Source: an uncultured Eubacteriales bacterium (GTDB lineage Bacteria; Bacillota; Clostridia; Christensenellales; Aristaeellaceae). Taken from it: a stretch of 64,000 nt of DNA. Shown in pieces: positions 51,590 through 59,817 of this stretch. The notes beneath the pieces are model-generated. The model did no database searches. It saw only the letters and a list, made by a program, of their open reading frames with translations, and had not been told where the DNA came from. Position 1 is the stretch's first letter. Each line of letters starts with the position of its first letter. A program made the position numbers and the translations under genes. The DNA is taken from the NCBI GenBank assembly GCA_902767565.1, contig CACXHY010000002.1, positions 186,001 through 250,000 on the forward strand. The letters run 5' to 3'.

Positions 51590-51634
51590 AAGCGCGCCTG
51601 CTTCCTCCCGCGGGAGGACGGCAGGCGCGCTTTT
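51590..51634 (+). terminator. Intrinsic terminator of the right-arm operon
   Basis: AAGCGCGCCTGC (51590-51601), loop with its own CTCCCGCGGGAG palindrome, GCAGGCGCGC (51621-51630), then TTTT. From here to 51805 I see no gene. Confidence 0.88.
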
Positions 51635-51805
51635 GCGCGGGATCCGGGCCGGATCAGGGGGGGCGTCATACTGATTTCCGTCTGAAACATAGACATAAAG
51701 CAGGCAGGGATTTCGGCCTGCGGGCCGACCAGGGGCTTTCCGATCGCCCCTGGACCCTTCGGCTCCGCCCTTGAGCAATGAATACGGTACAGATGGAATA
51801 CAGTT

Positions 51806-52525
51806 TCACACGGGGATCAGCGCGGCGATCACGGCCAGCACCACCGCCGGCAGCATGTTCGCCACCCGCACCTTCTTCCCCCAGACCAGATTGAGGCCCA
51901 CGCAGAAGATCAGGATGGATCCGATCAGGGAGAGATAGTCCATGGCCAGGTCCGTCATGACCGGCTTCAGCAGCGAAGCGGAGACGGTGATCAGCCCCTC
52001 GAACACCAGCACGGGGATCGCCGAGAACACGCATCCCTTTCCCAGAGAACAGGTCATCACCATGACGATGGTGAAGTCCAGGATCGCCTTGGTGGCCAGG
52101 ATCGACCAGTCCCCGAGGATGCCGTCCTGGATGGCCCCGACGATGGCCATCGCCCCGATGCACACCGTCATCGACGCCGTGACGAATGCGTTGACGAATT
52201 CCTTGTCCTTCGCGTTCCCCGTCCTGACCTTCAGCCATTCCCCGAAACGCTCGAACAGCCCCTCGATATCGATGATCTCCCCGATCAGGGTCCCCAGAGC
52301 CAGGCAGACCGTGACCAGCATCCCCTGGGCGCTGGTGATGACGCCGCCGTTGACGGTCAGCATGCCTTCCATCGCGCCGGCGATCCCGATGAACAGGGTG
52401 CTGACGCCGCAGGCCGCGCACAGGGATGCCTGGTGCCGTTCCTTCAGCAGCTTGCCGAAAAAGTGGCCGCCCAGGCCGCCCAGGATGATGCCCGCCGTGT
52501 TGATGACAGTGCCCAGTCCGATCAT
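51806..52525 (-). CDS. DUF554 family membrane protein
   Basis: 239 residues; I choose ATG 52525 (site AGGTGAG). Begins GLGTVINTAGIILGGLGG and continues with about seven TM segments; GALxG-type pieces and the FVTASMTVCIGAMAIVGAI block are typical of DUF554 (YdfK/YqgA). The family is a predicted transporter of unknown substrate. It stands alone on the minus strand after the island. Confidence 0.93.
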   Translation of the reverse strand: MIGLGTVINTAGIILGGLGGHFFGKLLKERHQASLCAACGVSTLFIGIAGAMEGMLTVNGGVITSAQGMLVTVCLALGTLIGEIIDIEGLFERFGEWLKVRTGNAKDKEFVNAFVTASMTVCIGAMAIVGAIQDGILGDWSILATKAILDFTIVMVMTCSLGKGCVFSAIPVLVFEGLITVSASLLKPVMTDLAMDYLSLIGSILIFCVGLNLVWGKKVRVANMLPAVVLAVIAALIPV

Positions 52526-52630
52526 GATCTCACCTGCATATCTGATTTGCGGCATCCTTGCCCGCGTGACGCGGACAGCCGTGCGCCATAACAGCAAAAG
52601 CGGCGAAGCACGTGCGTCGCCGCCGTATCG

Positions 52631-53641
52631 TCACACATCGATGAACTTGCGGAATTCCGGCAGGATGCCGATGCCGTCGGGATAGTGCGCCGCGAACTGG
52701 GGCACCGCGTGGCTGGGGAAGGAGTTGCCCTCGATGAAGGTGGGGCCGTCGGCGGTGATGGCCACGTCCCACGCCACAAAGCGCATGGAAGGCACCTTCT
52801 TCGCGGCCTCCAGGCACATCTGCTTGGCCTCTTCCCAGTAGGGGATGGTGAAGCCGATGATGTCGGTGCCGGTGATGGGGTGCTTTTCGTAGCGGTTGCC
52901 GGCCTTGTCCGCGCCGACGGTCAGCAGCTTGCCGCTGTCCAGGTCGATGCGGGCCGCCATGCCGCCGCAGTCCACGTTGTCCATCACCTTGCCGTTGCCG
53001 ATGCGCAGGAAGGCGTACACGATCCCCTGCCGCTTGTCGCCCAGCAGGGTGGCGATGCGGCAGGTGTTGACGGAGGTGGGGCACATGCGGGCCATCTCCG
53101 GATGCTGCACCACCATCTCCTCCAGGATCCCGATGCCGTCGTCCCTCAGCCTCCGCAGGAAGGCCTCCGGCCCGTCCGCCCAGGCTTCCGGCTCATACTT
53201 CTGGATGCCCTGACCGCTGGACCCCTCCAGCGGCTTGCCGATGAGGGCCTTCCCGGGCCCCGTCAGCGGCGCGAGGGCCGCGGGATCCGTGTTCTCATCG
53301 ATGAGCAGCCATTTGCGGGGGATCCACTCTTTGAACAGCTCGTTGAACTGGGTCTTGTCGTCGAAAAAGTGCCAGTCCGCCTTGTCGTTCATCCGGCGCA
53401 CGATGCTGTTGGAGATGCCGCGGGTGATGACCGTGCGCCGCTGGGCGTCGTTCAGGTCCCACATCTCCGCGATCTTGTAGTCCATGTAGCCCGCGTTGTA
53501 CTTCACGGCGCATTTCAGCATGTCGAACAGCAGCGGGATGCGGGCCTTGCCGCTCCGCTCCCGAATGACGGCGGTGGTGGCCCACATGCGCTTCCAGTCG
53601 AGGCGCACCAGGCGTTTGAAGAAGAATCCCAGACGGCTCAA
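52631..53641 (-). CDS. ATP-grasp protein, sugar-transfer-associated type
   Basis: 336 residues; the best start is TTG 53641, 6 nt after GGGAGGG. The N-terminal 90 residues are helical (GYMDYKIAEMWDLN). The ATP-grasp core has LIGKPLEGSSGQGIQKY, DNVDCGGMAARIDLD, and the metal-binding FVAWDVAITADGPTFIEGN near the end. The type is common near polysaccharide or teichoic acid genes and is thought to ligate carboxylates to amines on surface sugars. It starts 33 bp after ychF in the same direction. Confidence 0.85.
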   Translation of the reverse strand: MSRLGFFFKRLVRLDWKRMWATTAVIRERSGKARIPLLFDMLKCAVKYNAGYMDYKIAEMWDLNDAQRRTVITRGISNSIVRRMNDKADWHFFDDKTQFNELFKEWIPRKWLLIDENTDPAALAPLTGPGKALIGKPLEGSSGQGIQKYEPEAWADGPEAFLRRLRDDGIGILEEMVVQHPEMARMCPTSVNTCRIATLLGDKRQGIVYAFLRIGNGKVMDNVDCGGMAARIDLDSGKLLTVGADKAGNRYEKHPITGTDIIGFTIPYWEEAKQMCLEAAKKVPSMRFVAWDVAITADGPTFIEGNSFPSHAVPQFAAHYPDGIGILPEFRKFIDV

Positions 53642-53674
53642 GAAAAGCCCTCCCTTTGCAATGCGGTCGGCGGA

Positions 53675-54775
53675 TCACACGTTGAACCGGAACAGGGTGA
53701 CGTCGCCGTCCTTCATCACATAGTCCTTGCCCTCGGAACGGACCAGGCCCTTTTCCTTGCAGGCGGACATGGAGCCCAGCTCCGCCAGCGTTTCGAAGGG
53801 TACGATCTCGGCGCGGATGAAGCCCCGCTCGAAGTCGGTATGGATCTTGCCCGCGGCCTGGGGCGCCTTGGTGCCCTTCACGATCGTCCAGGCGCGGCAC
53901 TCGTCCTCGCCGCAGGTCAGGAAGGAGATCAGGCCCAGCAGGTGATAGCAGGCCGTGATCATGCGCTCCATGCCGCTGGCGCCGATGCCCAGCTCCTCCA
54001 GGAACTCGGCCTTTTCCTCCGGCTCCATCTGGGAGATCTCCTCCTCGATGGCGGCGGAGATCACCAGCACCTCCGCGCCCTCGCTCTCGGCGATCTTCCG
54101 CACCTCGGGCAGGCCGGGGACCTCGCTCTCGGGCAGGGAGAGGGCCTCCTCCGCGATGTTGGCGGCATAGATGACGGGCTTGGCGGTCAGCAGGAACCAG
54201 CTGTCCAGGATGGCCTTCTCTTCGGCGTCCATGTCCAGGGTGCGGGCGGGCTTGCCCTGCTCCAGGTGGGCGATCATGCGGCCGCAGAGCTCCAGCTCCT
54301 TCGCGGCGTTCTTGTCCCCGCCGTTCTTCTGGCGGGCGGCCTTGTCCCGGCGGCGCTGGACGGTGTCCAGATCGGCGAAGATCAGCTCCAGGTTCACCGT
54401 CTCGATGTCGCTGACGGGGTCGGTGGAGCAGTCCGCGCGGATGATGTTGTCGTCCTCAAAGCAGCGCACCACATGCACGATGGCGTCCACTTCCCGGATG
54501 TGGGAGAGGAACTTGTTGCCCAGCCCCTCGCCGTGGCTCGCGCCCTTCACCAGGCCCGCGATGTCCACGAACTCCACCGTGGTGGGGGTGACCTTCTTGG
54601 GGTGATACATGTCCGCCAGCACGTCCAGCCGGTGATCCGGCACCATGACCATGCCCGTGTTGGGCTCGATGGTGCAGAAGGGGAAGTTCGCCGCCTGGGC
54701 GTTGCTGGTCTGGGTGATCGCGTTGAAAAGGGTGCTCTTGCCCACGTTCGGCAGGCCCACCACGCCAAGTTTCAT
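53675..54775 (-). CDS. ychF: Redox-regulated ATPase/GTPase YchF (EngD)
   Basis: 366 residues from ATG 54775. Opens KLGVVGLPNVGKSTLFNAIT; FPFCTIEPNTGMVMVPD is the Obg-family switch region with YchF signature; DIAGLVKGAS is G3; coiled-coil insert at about 130-200; C-terminal TGS domain ends KDYVMKDGDVTLFRFNV. YchF binds ribosomes and prefers ATP. Driven by the promoter at 54815-54843. Confidence 0.98.
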   Translation of the reverse strand: MKLGVVGLPNVGKSTLFNAITQTSNAQAANFPFCTIEPNTGMVMVPDHRLDVLADMYHPKKVTPTTVEFVDIAGLVKGASHGEGLGNKFLSHIREVDAIVHVVRCFEDDNIIRADCSTDPVSDIETVNLELIFADLDTVQRRRDKAARQKNGGDKNAAKELELCGRMIAHLEQGKPARTLDMDAEEKAILDSWFLLTAKPVIYAANIAEEALSLPESEVPGLPEVRKIAESEGAEVLVISAAIEEEISQMEPEEKAEFLEELGIGASGMERMITACYHLLGLISFLTCGEDECRAWTIVKGTKAPQAAGKIHTDFERGFIRAEIVPFETLAELGSMSACKEKGLVRSEGKDYVMKDGDVTLFRFNV

Positions 54776-54814
54776 AGTCCGGTCTCCTCTCGTGCCGTCT
54801 CTGACAGCCCTCCC

Positions 54815-54843
54815 ATTATACGCGCAAAGGCGGGGAAACGCAA
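54815..54843 (-). promoter_or_regulatory. ychF: SigmaA-type promoter for ychF
   Basis: Minus strand: TTGCGT (54843-54838), 17 bp, perfect TATAAT (54820-54815), about 40 nt before ATG 54775. Confidence 0.8.
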
Positions 54844-54900
54844 GCGCGGCGGGCAATTTCACCGCGGCCCGCAGCCGGCCGCACCGACCGCGGAAAACGC

Positions 54901-54929
54901 TTGATTGATCCGCGCCACTGCCTTATAAT
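54901..54929 (+). promoter_or_regulatory. SigmaA-type promoter for the MFS transporter
   Basis: TTGATT (54901-54906), 17 bp, perfect TATAAT (54924-54929), 64 nt before ATG 54993. Confidence 0.85.
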
Positions 54930-54992
54930 GGAGGGGCTGTGGATGCGAGACCTCTTTCACGGCGTCCGTTATGTCCGACAAGGAGGCCGAGC

Positions 54993-56168
54993 ATGAAGAC
55001 CCGTGACAACTACAACCATACCCTCTTCGCCAGCTATATCGGATACATCACGCAGGCCGTCATCAACAATTACGCGCCGCTGCTGTTCCTGACCTTTGTC
55101 CGCCGGTTCGACCTGAGCCTGGACCGCATCGCGCTGATCACGACCATCAATTTCGGCGTGCAGCTGCTGGTGGATCTGGCGTCGGCCAAGCTGGTGGACC
55201 GGATCGGTTACCGGGTCTGCATCGTCGCCGCACACCTGTTCGCGGCGGCGGGGCTCATTTCTCTGGCCGTGCTCCCCGGCCTGCTCCCGGATGCTTACGC
55301 CGGCATCCTCGCCGCCGTTGTGTTCTACGCCATCGGCGGAGGACTGATCGAGGTCCTGATCAGCCCCATCGTCGAGGCCTGCCCCACGGAGAAGAAGGAG
55401 GCTGCCATGAGCCTGCTCCACTCCTTCTACTGCTGGGGGCATCTGGCGGTGATCCTGCTCTCCACCCTGTTTTTCCGGCTGGCGGGCATCGACAACTGGC
55501 CCGTCCTGGCCCTGATCTGGGCCCTGATCCCGCTCGCCAACAGCGTTTACTTCTCCCGGGTGCCGATCTACCCGATCGCCGGCGGCCACGAACCCCTCTC
55601 CGTCCGCGCGCTGTTCCGGGAGAGGACCTTCTGGCTCCTGATGGTCCTGATGGTGTGCGCCGGCGCCGCCGAGCAGGCCATGAGCCAATGGGCGTCGGCC
55701 TTCGCGGAGTCCGCGCTCGGCGTCTCCAAGACCGTGGGCGATCTGGCCGGCCCCTGTGCGTTCGCCCTGCTGATGGGGACCGCCCGTGCCCTGTACGGCA
55801 AATACAGCGACCGGCTGCCTCTGCAGAAGACCATGGCCGGCTGCGCGCTGCTCTGCATCGTCTCCTATCTGCTGGCATCCCTGACGGCGCAGCCGGTGTG
55901 GGGCCTGATCGGCTGCGGGGTCTGCGGCTTCTCGGTGGGCATCTTCTGGCCCGGGACCTTCAGCATGGCGGCCTGGACCCTTCCCGCTGGCGGCACGGCC
56001 CTGTATGCGCTCATGGCCCTGGCGGGGGATGTGGGGTGTTCGGGCGGACCGACCCTCGTGGGCTTTGCGGCCAACGCCTGCGGCGGCGATCTGAAGGCGG
56101 GGCTGCTGCCCGCTCTGGTTTTCCCGCTTCTGATCCTGCTGGGAGCGGCGCGCCTGAAAAAGAAGTGA
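54993..56168 (+). CDS. MFS transporter
   Basis: 391 residues; ATG 54993 follows AGGAGG. Twelve TM segments are visible, with the loop 2-3 motif LVDRIGYRVCI and the loop 8-9 equivalent LYGKYSDRLPLQ typical of the major facilitator superfamily. The GGGLIEVLISPIVEACP and HSFYCWGH blocks recall the fucose/sugar-type (FucP/YfkF-like) branch, but the substrate is not determined. Monocistronic by its own promoter and the following hairpin. Confidence 0.88.
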   Translation: MKTRDNYNHTLFASYIGYITQAVINNYAPLLFLTFVRRFDLSLDRIALITTINFGVQLLVDLASAKLVDRIGYRVCIVAAHLFAAAGLISLAVLPGLLPDAYAGILAAVVFYAIGGGLIEVLISPIVEACPTEKKEAAMSLLHSFYCWGHLAVILLSTLFFRLAGIDNWPVLALIWALIPLANSVYFSRVPIYPIAGGHEPLSVRALFRERTFWLLMVLMVCAGAAEQAMSQWASAFAESALGVSKTVGDLAGPCAFALLMGTARALYGKYSDRLPLQKTMAGCALLCIVSYLLASLTAQPVWGLIGCGVCGFSVGIFWPGTFSMAAWTLPAGGTALYALMALAGDVGCSGGPTLVGFAANACGGDLKAGLLPALVFPLLILLGAARLKKK

Positions 56169-56195
56169 GCCCCTCCGCGACCCATGCATGACCCC

Positions 56196-56224
56196 GACCG
56201 GACCCGGGATACTGCCCGGGGACC
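56196..56224 (+). terminator. Possible terminator after the MFS gene
   Basis: CCGG-A-CCCGGG, loop ATACTG, CCCGGG-GA-CCGG. GC-rich stem but no immediate T-run; an AAGGGATCCCTTTT palindrome follows 12 bp later. The remaining stretch to 56392 holds no gene that I can support. Confidence 0.45.
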
Positions 56225-56392
56225 GGTCTCATACGGAAGGGATCCCTTTTGCGGCGGGAAGGAGATCGGGGGCGGATGTCGAAAACAAGTGATCAAACCG
56301 CCATCCCGGCGCGGCATGCGGATCGGCGGAAACAGCTGCCTGCCGCGGCCGGCCGGGGCGGGGAACGGAGAACGCATAAGGAGGAACTGACA

Positions 56393-56818
56393 ATGGGCAA
56401 GAAACTCGGCATCGCGGCGCTGGTGATCGCGATCCTCGCGCTGGGGCTTTCGGTGTACGGCATCGTGACCAGGCCCGCCCCGGTGGAGGCCAAAGAGCGC
56501 GATATCCAGTACGTCATCTATCTCGGCACCAACGACAAGGACACCTATGAGCCCTACGGCACGCCGGAGGAGGCAAAGGCCAAGGTGGATGAGGTGCTGA
56601 CGAAGCACTTCGAGGGCTTCACGATCCAGGAGGCCAACGGCGGCTGGACCAACGAGAACGGTACGGTGGATCACGAGTACACCATCGTCATCCTCCTGAG
56701 CGACACCACCCCGGAAAAGGTGCATGCCGCCTCGGATGACCTGATCCGGGCCTTCAACCAGAGCAGCGTGCTGATCCAGGCCAACGAGACCACCACGGAG
56801 TTCTATTCGGGGAAGTGA
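56393..56818 (+). CDS. Membrane-anchored DUF3574-like protein
   Basis: 141 residues from ATG 56393 (site AAGGAGG). An N-terminal TM/signal anchor (residues 4-27) is followed by a small alpha/beta domain: RDIQYVIYLGTNDKDTYEP, helix PEEAKAKVDEVLTKHF, GFTIQEANGGW, HEYTIVILLSDTTPEKV. The order fits DUF3574-type proteins, predicted to bind small ligands outside the membrane. Function unknown. Confidence 0.7.
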   Translation: MGKKLGIAALVIAILALGLSVYGIVTRPAPVEAKERDIQYVIYLGTNDKDTYEPYGTPEEAKAKVDEVLTKHFEGFTIQEANGGWTNENGTVDHEYTIVILLSDTTPEKVHAASDDLIRAFNQSSVLIQANETTTEFYSGK

Positions 56819-56831
56819 GGCTTCCGCTTGC

Positions 56832-56859
56832 TTGACATGCGCCGCGATTCTGCTATAAT
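56832..56859 (+). promoter_or_regulatory. SigmaA-type promoter for the paired lipoproteins
   Basis: Perfect TTGACA (56832-56837), 16 bp, perfect TATAAT (56854-56859), 33 nt before ATG 56893. One of the strongest promoters in the window. Confidence 0.9.
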
Positions 56860-56892
56860 ACAGAAAACAGCATGGATACGGAGGGAAACACG

Positions 56893-57213
56893 ATGAGGAA
56901 AACGCTGTCGGTCCTGGCGGTGCTGTGCCTGTTGGTGACCTTCATGGCTTCCTGCGCCTCGAACCCCCTGGTGGGCAAGTGGTCGGTGGATACCGGCGCC
57001 GTTGCCGTCACGGCGGAGTTCAAGACGGACGGCACCTATGCCGTGGCCACATCCAGCGGGATCGTGCAGGTCACGGTGTCCGAAGGCACCTATAAGGTCA
57101 ACGGGAACAAGCTGAGTCTGAACGACGGCTCCGAAACGGAATTCTCGATCCAGAACAACAAACTGTATGTGACGCTGGCCGGGTTCGGAGCGCTGGTCCT
57201 GGACCGTCAGTGA
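56893..57213 (+). CDS. Small lipoprotein, lipocalin-like/DUF5640-type
   Basis: 106 residues from ATG 56893 behind GGAGGG. The lipobox is FMASC-AS at about residues 17-23. The mature part, about 85 residues, begins NPLVGKWSVDT and alternates short strands (FKTDGTYAVA, GTYKVNGNKLSL), the pattern of small beta-barrel lipocalin-like lipoproteins. A paralogue follows 37 bp later. Function unknown; strong promoter implies an abundant surface protein. Confidence 0.8.
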   Translation: MRKTLSVLAVLCLLVTFMASCASNPLVGKWSVDTGAVAVTAEFKTDGTYAVATSSGIVQVTVSEGTYKVNGNKLSLNDGSETEFSIQNNKLYVTLAGFGALVLDRQ

Positions 57214-57250
57214 ATGACCGCGTACGCGGAAACGGAAGGAGATATCGAGC

Positions 57251-57583
57251 ATGAAGAAGACCCTGAGCGTGGGCCTCCTGCTGGCGCTGTGCCTCGTGCT
57301 GCTGGCGTCCTGCGCCGGCGGCAGCCTGACCGGAACCTGGAGCCACAAGGACAAGAACGCCGCCGTGACCTACACCCTCAGCTTTGCGGAGGACGGGACC
57401 TACGTCTATGCCGGTCTGAATGACGGCGAGACCACGCCCACCGACCTGATGACCGGCAGCTATAAGGCCGACGGCGATCTGCTGATGTTCGACGGACACG
57501 CCTGCACCTACAAGGTGGACGCCTCCTCCCTGACCATCACGGTGCACGACGTGATCTTCTCGTTCGATCGCGCTGCCGACTGA
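57251..57583 (+). CDS. Small lipoprotein, paralogue of the preceding gene
   Basis: 110 residues from ATG 57251. Lipobox LLASC-AG near residues 17-23, then GSLTGTWSHKD, FAEDGTYVY and GSYKADGDLLMFDG, which align with the upstream paralogue (GKWSVD, FKTDGTYAV, GTYKVNGNKLSL). The duplicated pair is under one promoter and ends at the terminator at 57593. Confidence 0.8.
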   Translation: MKKTLSVGLLLALCLVLLASCAGGSLTGTWSHKDKNAAVTYTLSFAEDGTYVYAGLNDGETTPTDLMTGSYKADGDLLMFDGHACTYKVDASSLTITVHDVIFSFDRAAD

Positions 57584-57592
57584 TCCCGCGCG

Positions 57593-57618
57593 AAAGCAGA
57601 GCTTCGGCTCTGCTTTTT
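57593..57618 (+). terminator. Intrinsic terminator of the lipoprotein operon
   Basis: AAAGCAGAGC-TTCG-GCTCTGCTTTTT: a 7-bp GC stem with a stable UUCG loop and a T5 tail. Confidence 0.92.
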
Positions 57619-57627
57619 GCCTGCACG

Positions 57628-57650
57628 AAAAAAGGAGCCCGACGGCTCCC
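57628..57650 (-). terminator. Intrinsic terminator of the YbjN operon
   Basis: Read on the minus strand: GGAGCC-GTCG-GGCTCC followed by TTTTTT. Ends the two leftward genes from 58653. Confidence 0.88.
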
Positions 57651-57657
57651 GGAAGGG

Positions 57658-58089
57658 TCAGCCCCAGAGGACCTTCATGACCTGGGGATAAGCGCTGTCG
57701 CAGATCTGGATCAGCCGGATGAAGATCTCCCGCGCCGTTTCCCCGAGCGCGTCGAAGGCGGTGTTCTGCGGCAGATCGAACTCCACCGAGATGGTGCCCG
57801 CGGGCGTGAGGCAGAACTTGGCAAAACGGAACTGGCAGTTCAGGGTATTGAGCAGGACCAGGATCTCATCCTTGCGGTCGTCCGGAACGCTGCCGCCGCC
57901 GAAGTTGGCCACCCGGACGGCCACGTCGTTCCGCTCGCTGCTGGAAAAATAGCGGACGATCAGGCCCTTGACCACCTTGCCGTTGAAACCGGCCTCCACA
58001 AAGGAAGCCGTATCGGTCTCGTCGATGCGGTGCTTGATGTCCTGCATGGTGAAATAGTTGCTGATTTCCTGGGTGGCGGGATAGATCAT
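57658..58089 (-). CDS. YbjN domain-containing protein
   Basis: 143 residues; I choose ATG 58089, 6 nt after AAGGAGGG-type site. ISNYFTMQDIKHRIDE, VRVANFGGGSV and the hallmark LLNTLNCQFRFAKFCLTP-GTISVEFDLP pattern place it in the YbjN/T3SS-chaperone-like fold. The family is thought to be a bacterial sensory or chaperone-like protein. The gene upstream looks similarly built and may be a distant paralogue. Confidence 0.8.
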   Translation of the reverse strand: MIYPATQEISNYFTMQDIKHRIDETDTASFVEAGFNGKVVKGLIVRYFSSSERNDVAVRVANFGGGSVPDDRKDEILVLLNTLNCQFRFAKFCLTPAGTISVEFDLPQNTAFDALGETAREIFIRLIQICDSAYPQVMKVLWG

Positions 58090-58116
58090 GGGGCCCTCCT
58101 TGATCATCTTTGCGGA

Positions 58117-58653
58117 TCAGCCGATGCGTGTCCGGCGCTCTTCTTCCCCGGCCTCGGCGTCGGAGGCGGGGAGCGGCGGGGCGGGGACCGGCTGGATGTC
58201 GCTGAGCCAGGTGAAACTGCGCAGGGTCAGCCGGAATCCGCAGCTGTCCAGCAGCGCGGCGATCTCTTCGATCAGGTTCATCATCTCGCGGGCATAGTGG
58301 CCGCGGGTGGAGCGGAATTCGTTCAGCGTCGCCATCATCTGGAAGTCTTCCAGCCGGAAGAGCGGATAGCCGTCCAGGCCGATGGTGGAGACGTGGTCGG
58401 GATTGTCCTTGAAGCTCATGCGCGGCGGGAAATTCCACAGCCAGCCGTCGGCTTCCTTGATGGATCGGATCATCCGCTGCGCCGTGCCCCGGGGGAGGAC
58501 GAAGGCGCACTCGCCGATGGGGTTCCGCCGGGTATCGAACGCGGTGAAGGACAGCATATCATTGCTGAACACATTGACGGCGAATCCGCCGTCGCGGAGG
58601 TGACCGGGTTCATACGCATAGCAGAAGATCGCCCGGACCGCATTCCTGCGCAT
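58117..58653 (-). CDS. Hypothetical protein, possibly YbjN-like
   Basis: 178 residues from ATG 58653 behind a near-perfect GGAGGTGA. Strand-rich first half (FAVNVFSNDMLSFTAFD, GECAFVLPRG), then RLEDFQMMATLNEFRS and a helix NLIEEIAALLDSCGF, and a Pro-rich acidic tail. The order of strands and final helix resembles YbjN, but I am not sure. Promoter at 58688-58716; 27 bp before the YbjN gene. Confidence 0.72.
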   Translation of the reverse strand: MRRNAVRAIFCYAYEPGHLRDGGFAVNVFSNDMLSFTAFDTRRNPIGECAFVLPRGTAQRMIRSIKEADGWLWNFPPRMSFKDNPDHVSTIGLDGYPLFRLEDFQMMATLNEFRSTRGHYAREMMNLIEEIAALLDSCGFRLTLRSFTWLSDIQPVPAPPLPASDAEAGEEERRTRIG

Positions 58654-58687
58654 GAAAAATCACCTCCCGATTCCAACACTCCCTAGC

Positions 58688-58716
58688 ATTTTATGCTTTT
58701 TCTTCCGCCGCGTCAA
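58688..58716 (-). promoter_or_regulatory. SigmaA-type promoter for the YbjN pair
   Basis: Minus strand: TTGACG (58716-58711), 17 bp, TAAAAT (58693-58688), 35 nt before ATG 58653. Confidence 0.8.
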
Positions 58717-58834
58717 CCGGGCGGCTGTTTTGAAAACCCGCAAAACACGGCCCGGATCCGCGTCTCCCGAAAACTTTAACGCTTTGCAATATTTGCGCAA
58801 CAAGTGACCGATGCCACGCCCCGGAGATCACGCC

Positions 58835-58862
58835 TTGACAAAACCCACCCGATGCTTATACT
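58835..58862 (+). promoter_or_regulatory. rsgA: SigmaA-type promoter for rsgA-rpe
   Basis: Perfect TTGACA (58835-58840), 16 bp, TATACT (58857-58862), 29 nt before ATG 58892. Confidence 0.85.
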
Positions 58863-58891
58863 CATAGCGAAGAACCCGCAGGAGGTGCGCC

Positions 58892-59773
58892 ATGCCGGAA
58901 GGCATTCTCATCCGGGGGATCGGGAGCTTTTACACCGCCATGACGGAAGATGGCGCGCTGTTTGTGCTGCGCGCAAAAAAGAAGCTCCGCCATCTGGGCC
59001 TGACGCCGATGGTGGGCGACCGCGTCCTCTTCTCCCCGGGGATGGGGGAGGAGGAGGGCTGGGTGGAAGAGATCCTGCCCCGGAGCTCCTCGTTCGTGCG
59101 TCCGCCGGTGGCCAATGTGGAGTGCCTGCTGATCGTCCTCTGCCCGGAACCGGCGCCCGATTTCCTGCTGGCGGAGCGGCTGCTGGTGGAGTGCAGGCGC
59201 CAGGGCATCCGTTCGCTGCTGGTGGCTTCCAAGCGGGATCTGGACGGCGGCGCGCTGGCGGAGCAGCTCCGGAGGGACTATGCCGGAGCCGAGGCGCCCG
59301 TCTTCAGCGTCAGCGCGGAGACGGGGGAGGGCCTCGACGAGCTGCGCGCCGCGATGACCGGGCGGATGTGCTGCCTGGCCGGGCAGAGCGGCGTGGGAAA
59401 GTCCACCCTGCTCTCGGCGCTGACCGGCATCGACCTGGAGGTCGGCGAGATCAGCCGCAGGATCGCCCGGGGCAAAAACACCACCCGGCGGGCGGAACTG
59501 CTGATCTCCGGGGACCTGCGGGTGTTCGACACGGCGGGCTTCTCCCTCCTGGCCCTTTCGGGGAGGATGGAGCCCCAGAGCCTTCGCCTGTATTACCCGG
59601 AATTCGCTCCCTGCGAGGGGCATTGCCGGTTCGACGAGTGCCTCCACGACCGGGAGCCGGGCTGCGCCGTGTCCGCCGCGGTGAACAGCGGCAGGATCCC
59701 CGCGGTCCGCAGAGCGCGCTACCGGGAGCTGCTCAGAGAAGTGCGGGAGAGCTGGGAGGCGCGCTATGACTGA
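58892..59773 (+). CDS. rsgA: Ribosome small subunit-dependent GTPase RsgA
   Basis: 293 residues from ATG 58892 behind GGAGGTG. N-terminal OB fold (VGDRVLF), then a circularly permuted GTPase: G4-like SKRDL precedes G1 GQSGVGKSTLLSAL, then GKNTTRRAEL and G3 DTAGFS. The C-terminal zinc knuckle is CEGHCRFDECLHDREPGCAV. RsgA (YjeQ) helps the final maturation of the 30S subunit. rpe follows after 44 bp, as in many Bacillota. Confidence 0.97.
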   Translation: MPEGILIRGIGSFYTAMTEDGALFVLRAKKKLRHLGLTPMVGDRVLFSPGMGEEEGWVEEILPRSSSFVRPPVANVECLLIVLCPEPAPDFLLAERLLVECRRQGIRSLLVASKRDLDGGALAEQLRRDYAGAEAPVFSVSAETGEGLDELRAAMTGRMCCLAGQSGVGKSTLLSALTGIDLEVGEISRRIARGKNTTRRAELLISGDLRVFDTAGFSLLALSGRMEPQSLRLYYPEFAPCEGHCRFDECLHDREPGCAVSAAVNSGRIPAVRRARYRELLREVRESWEARYD

Positions 59774-59817
59774 GCGGCGCCCGGACTCCGAACCATGCTT
59801 TTGCGAGGAGGCATATC

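Noticed and set aside
26532-51634. Prophage, integrative element or transposon origin of the island
   Set aside because: I found no integrase, transposase, att-like direct repeats, tRNA edge or phage structural gene, and codon style looks like that of the flanks.
51635-51805. Possible pseudogene remnant after the island terminator
   Set aside because: Short stretch with stops in all frames and no recognisable protein similarity.
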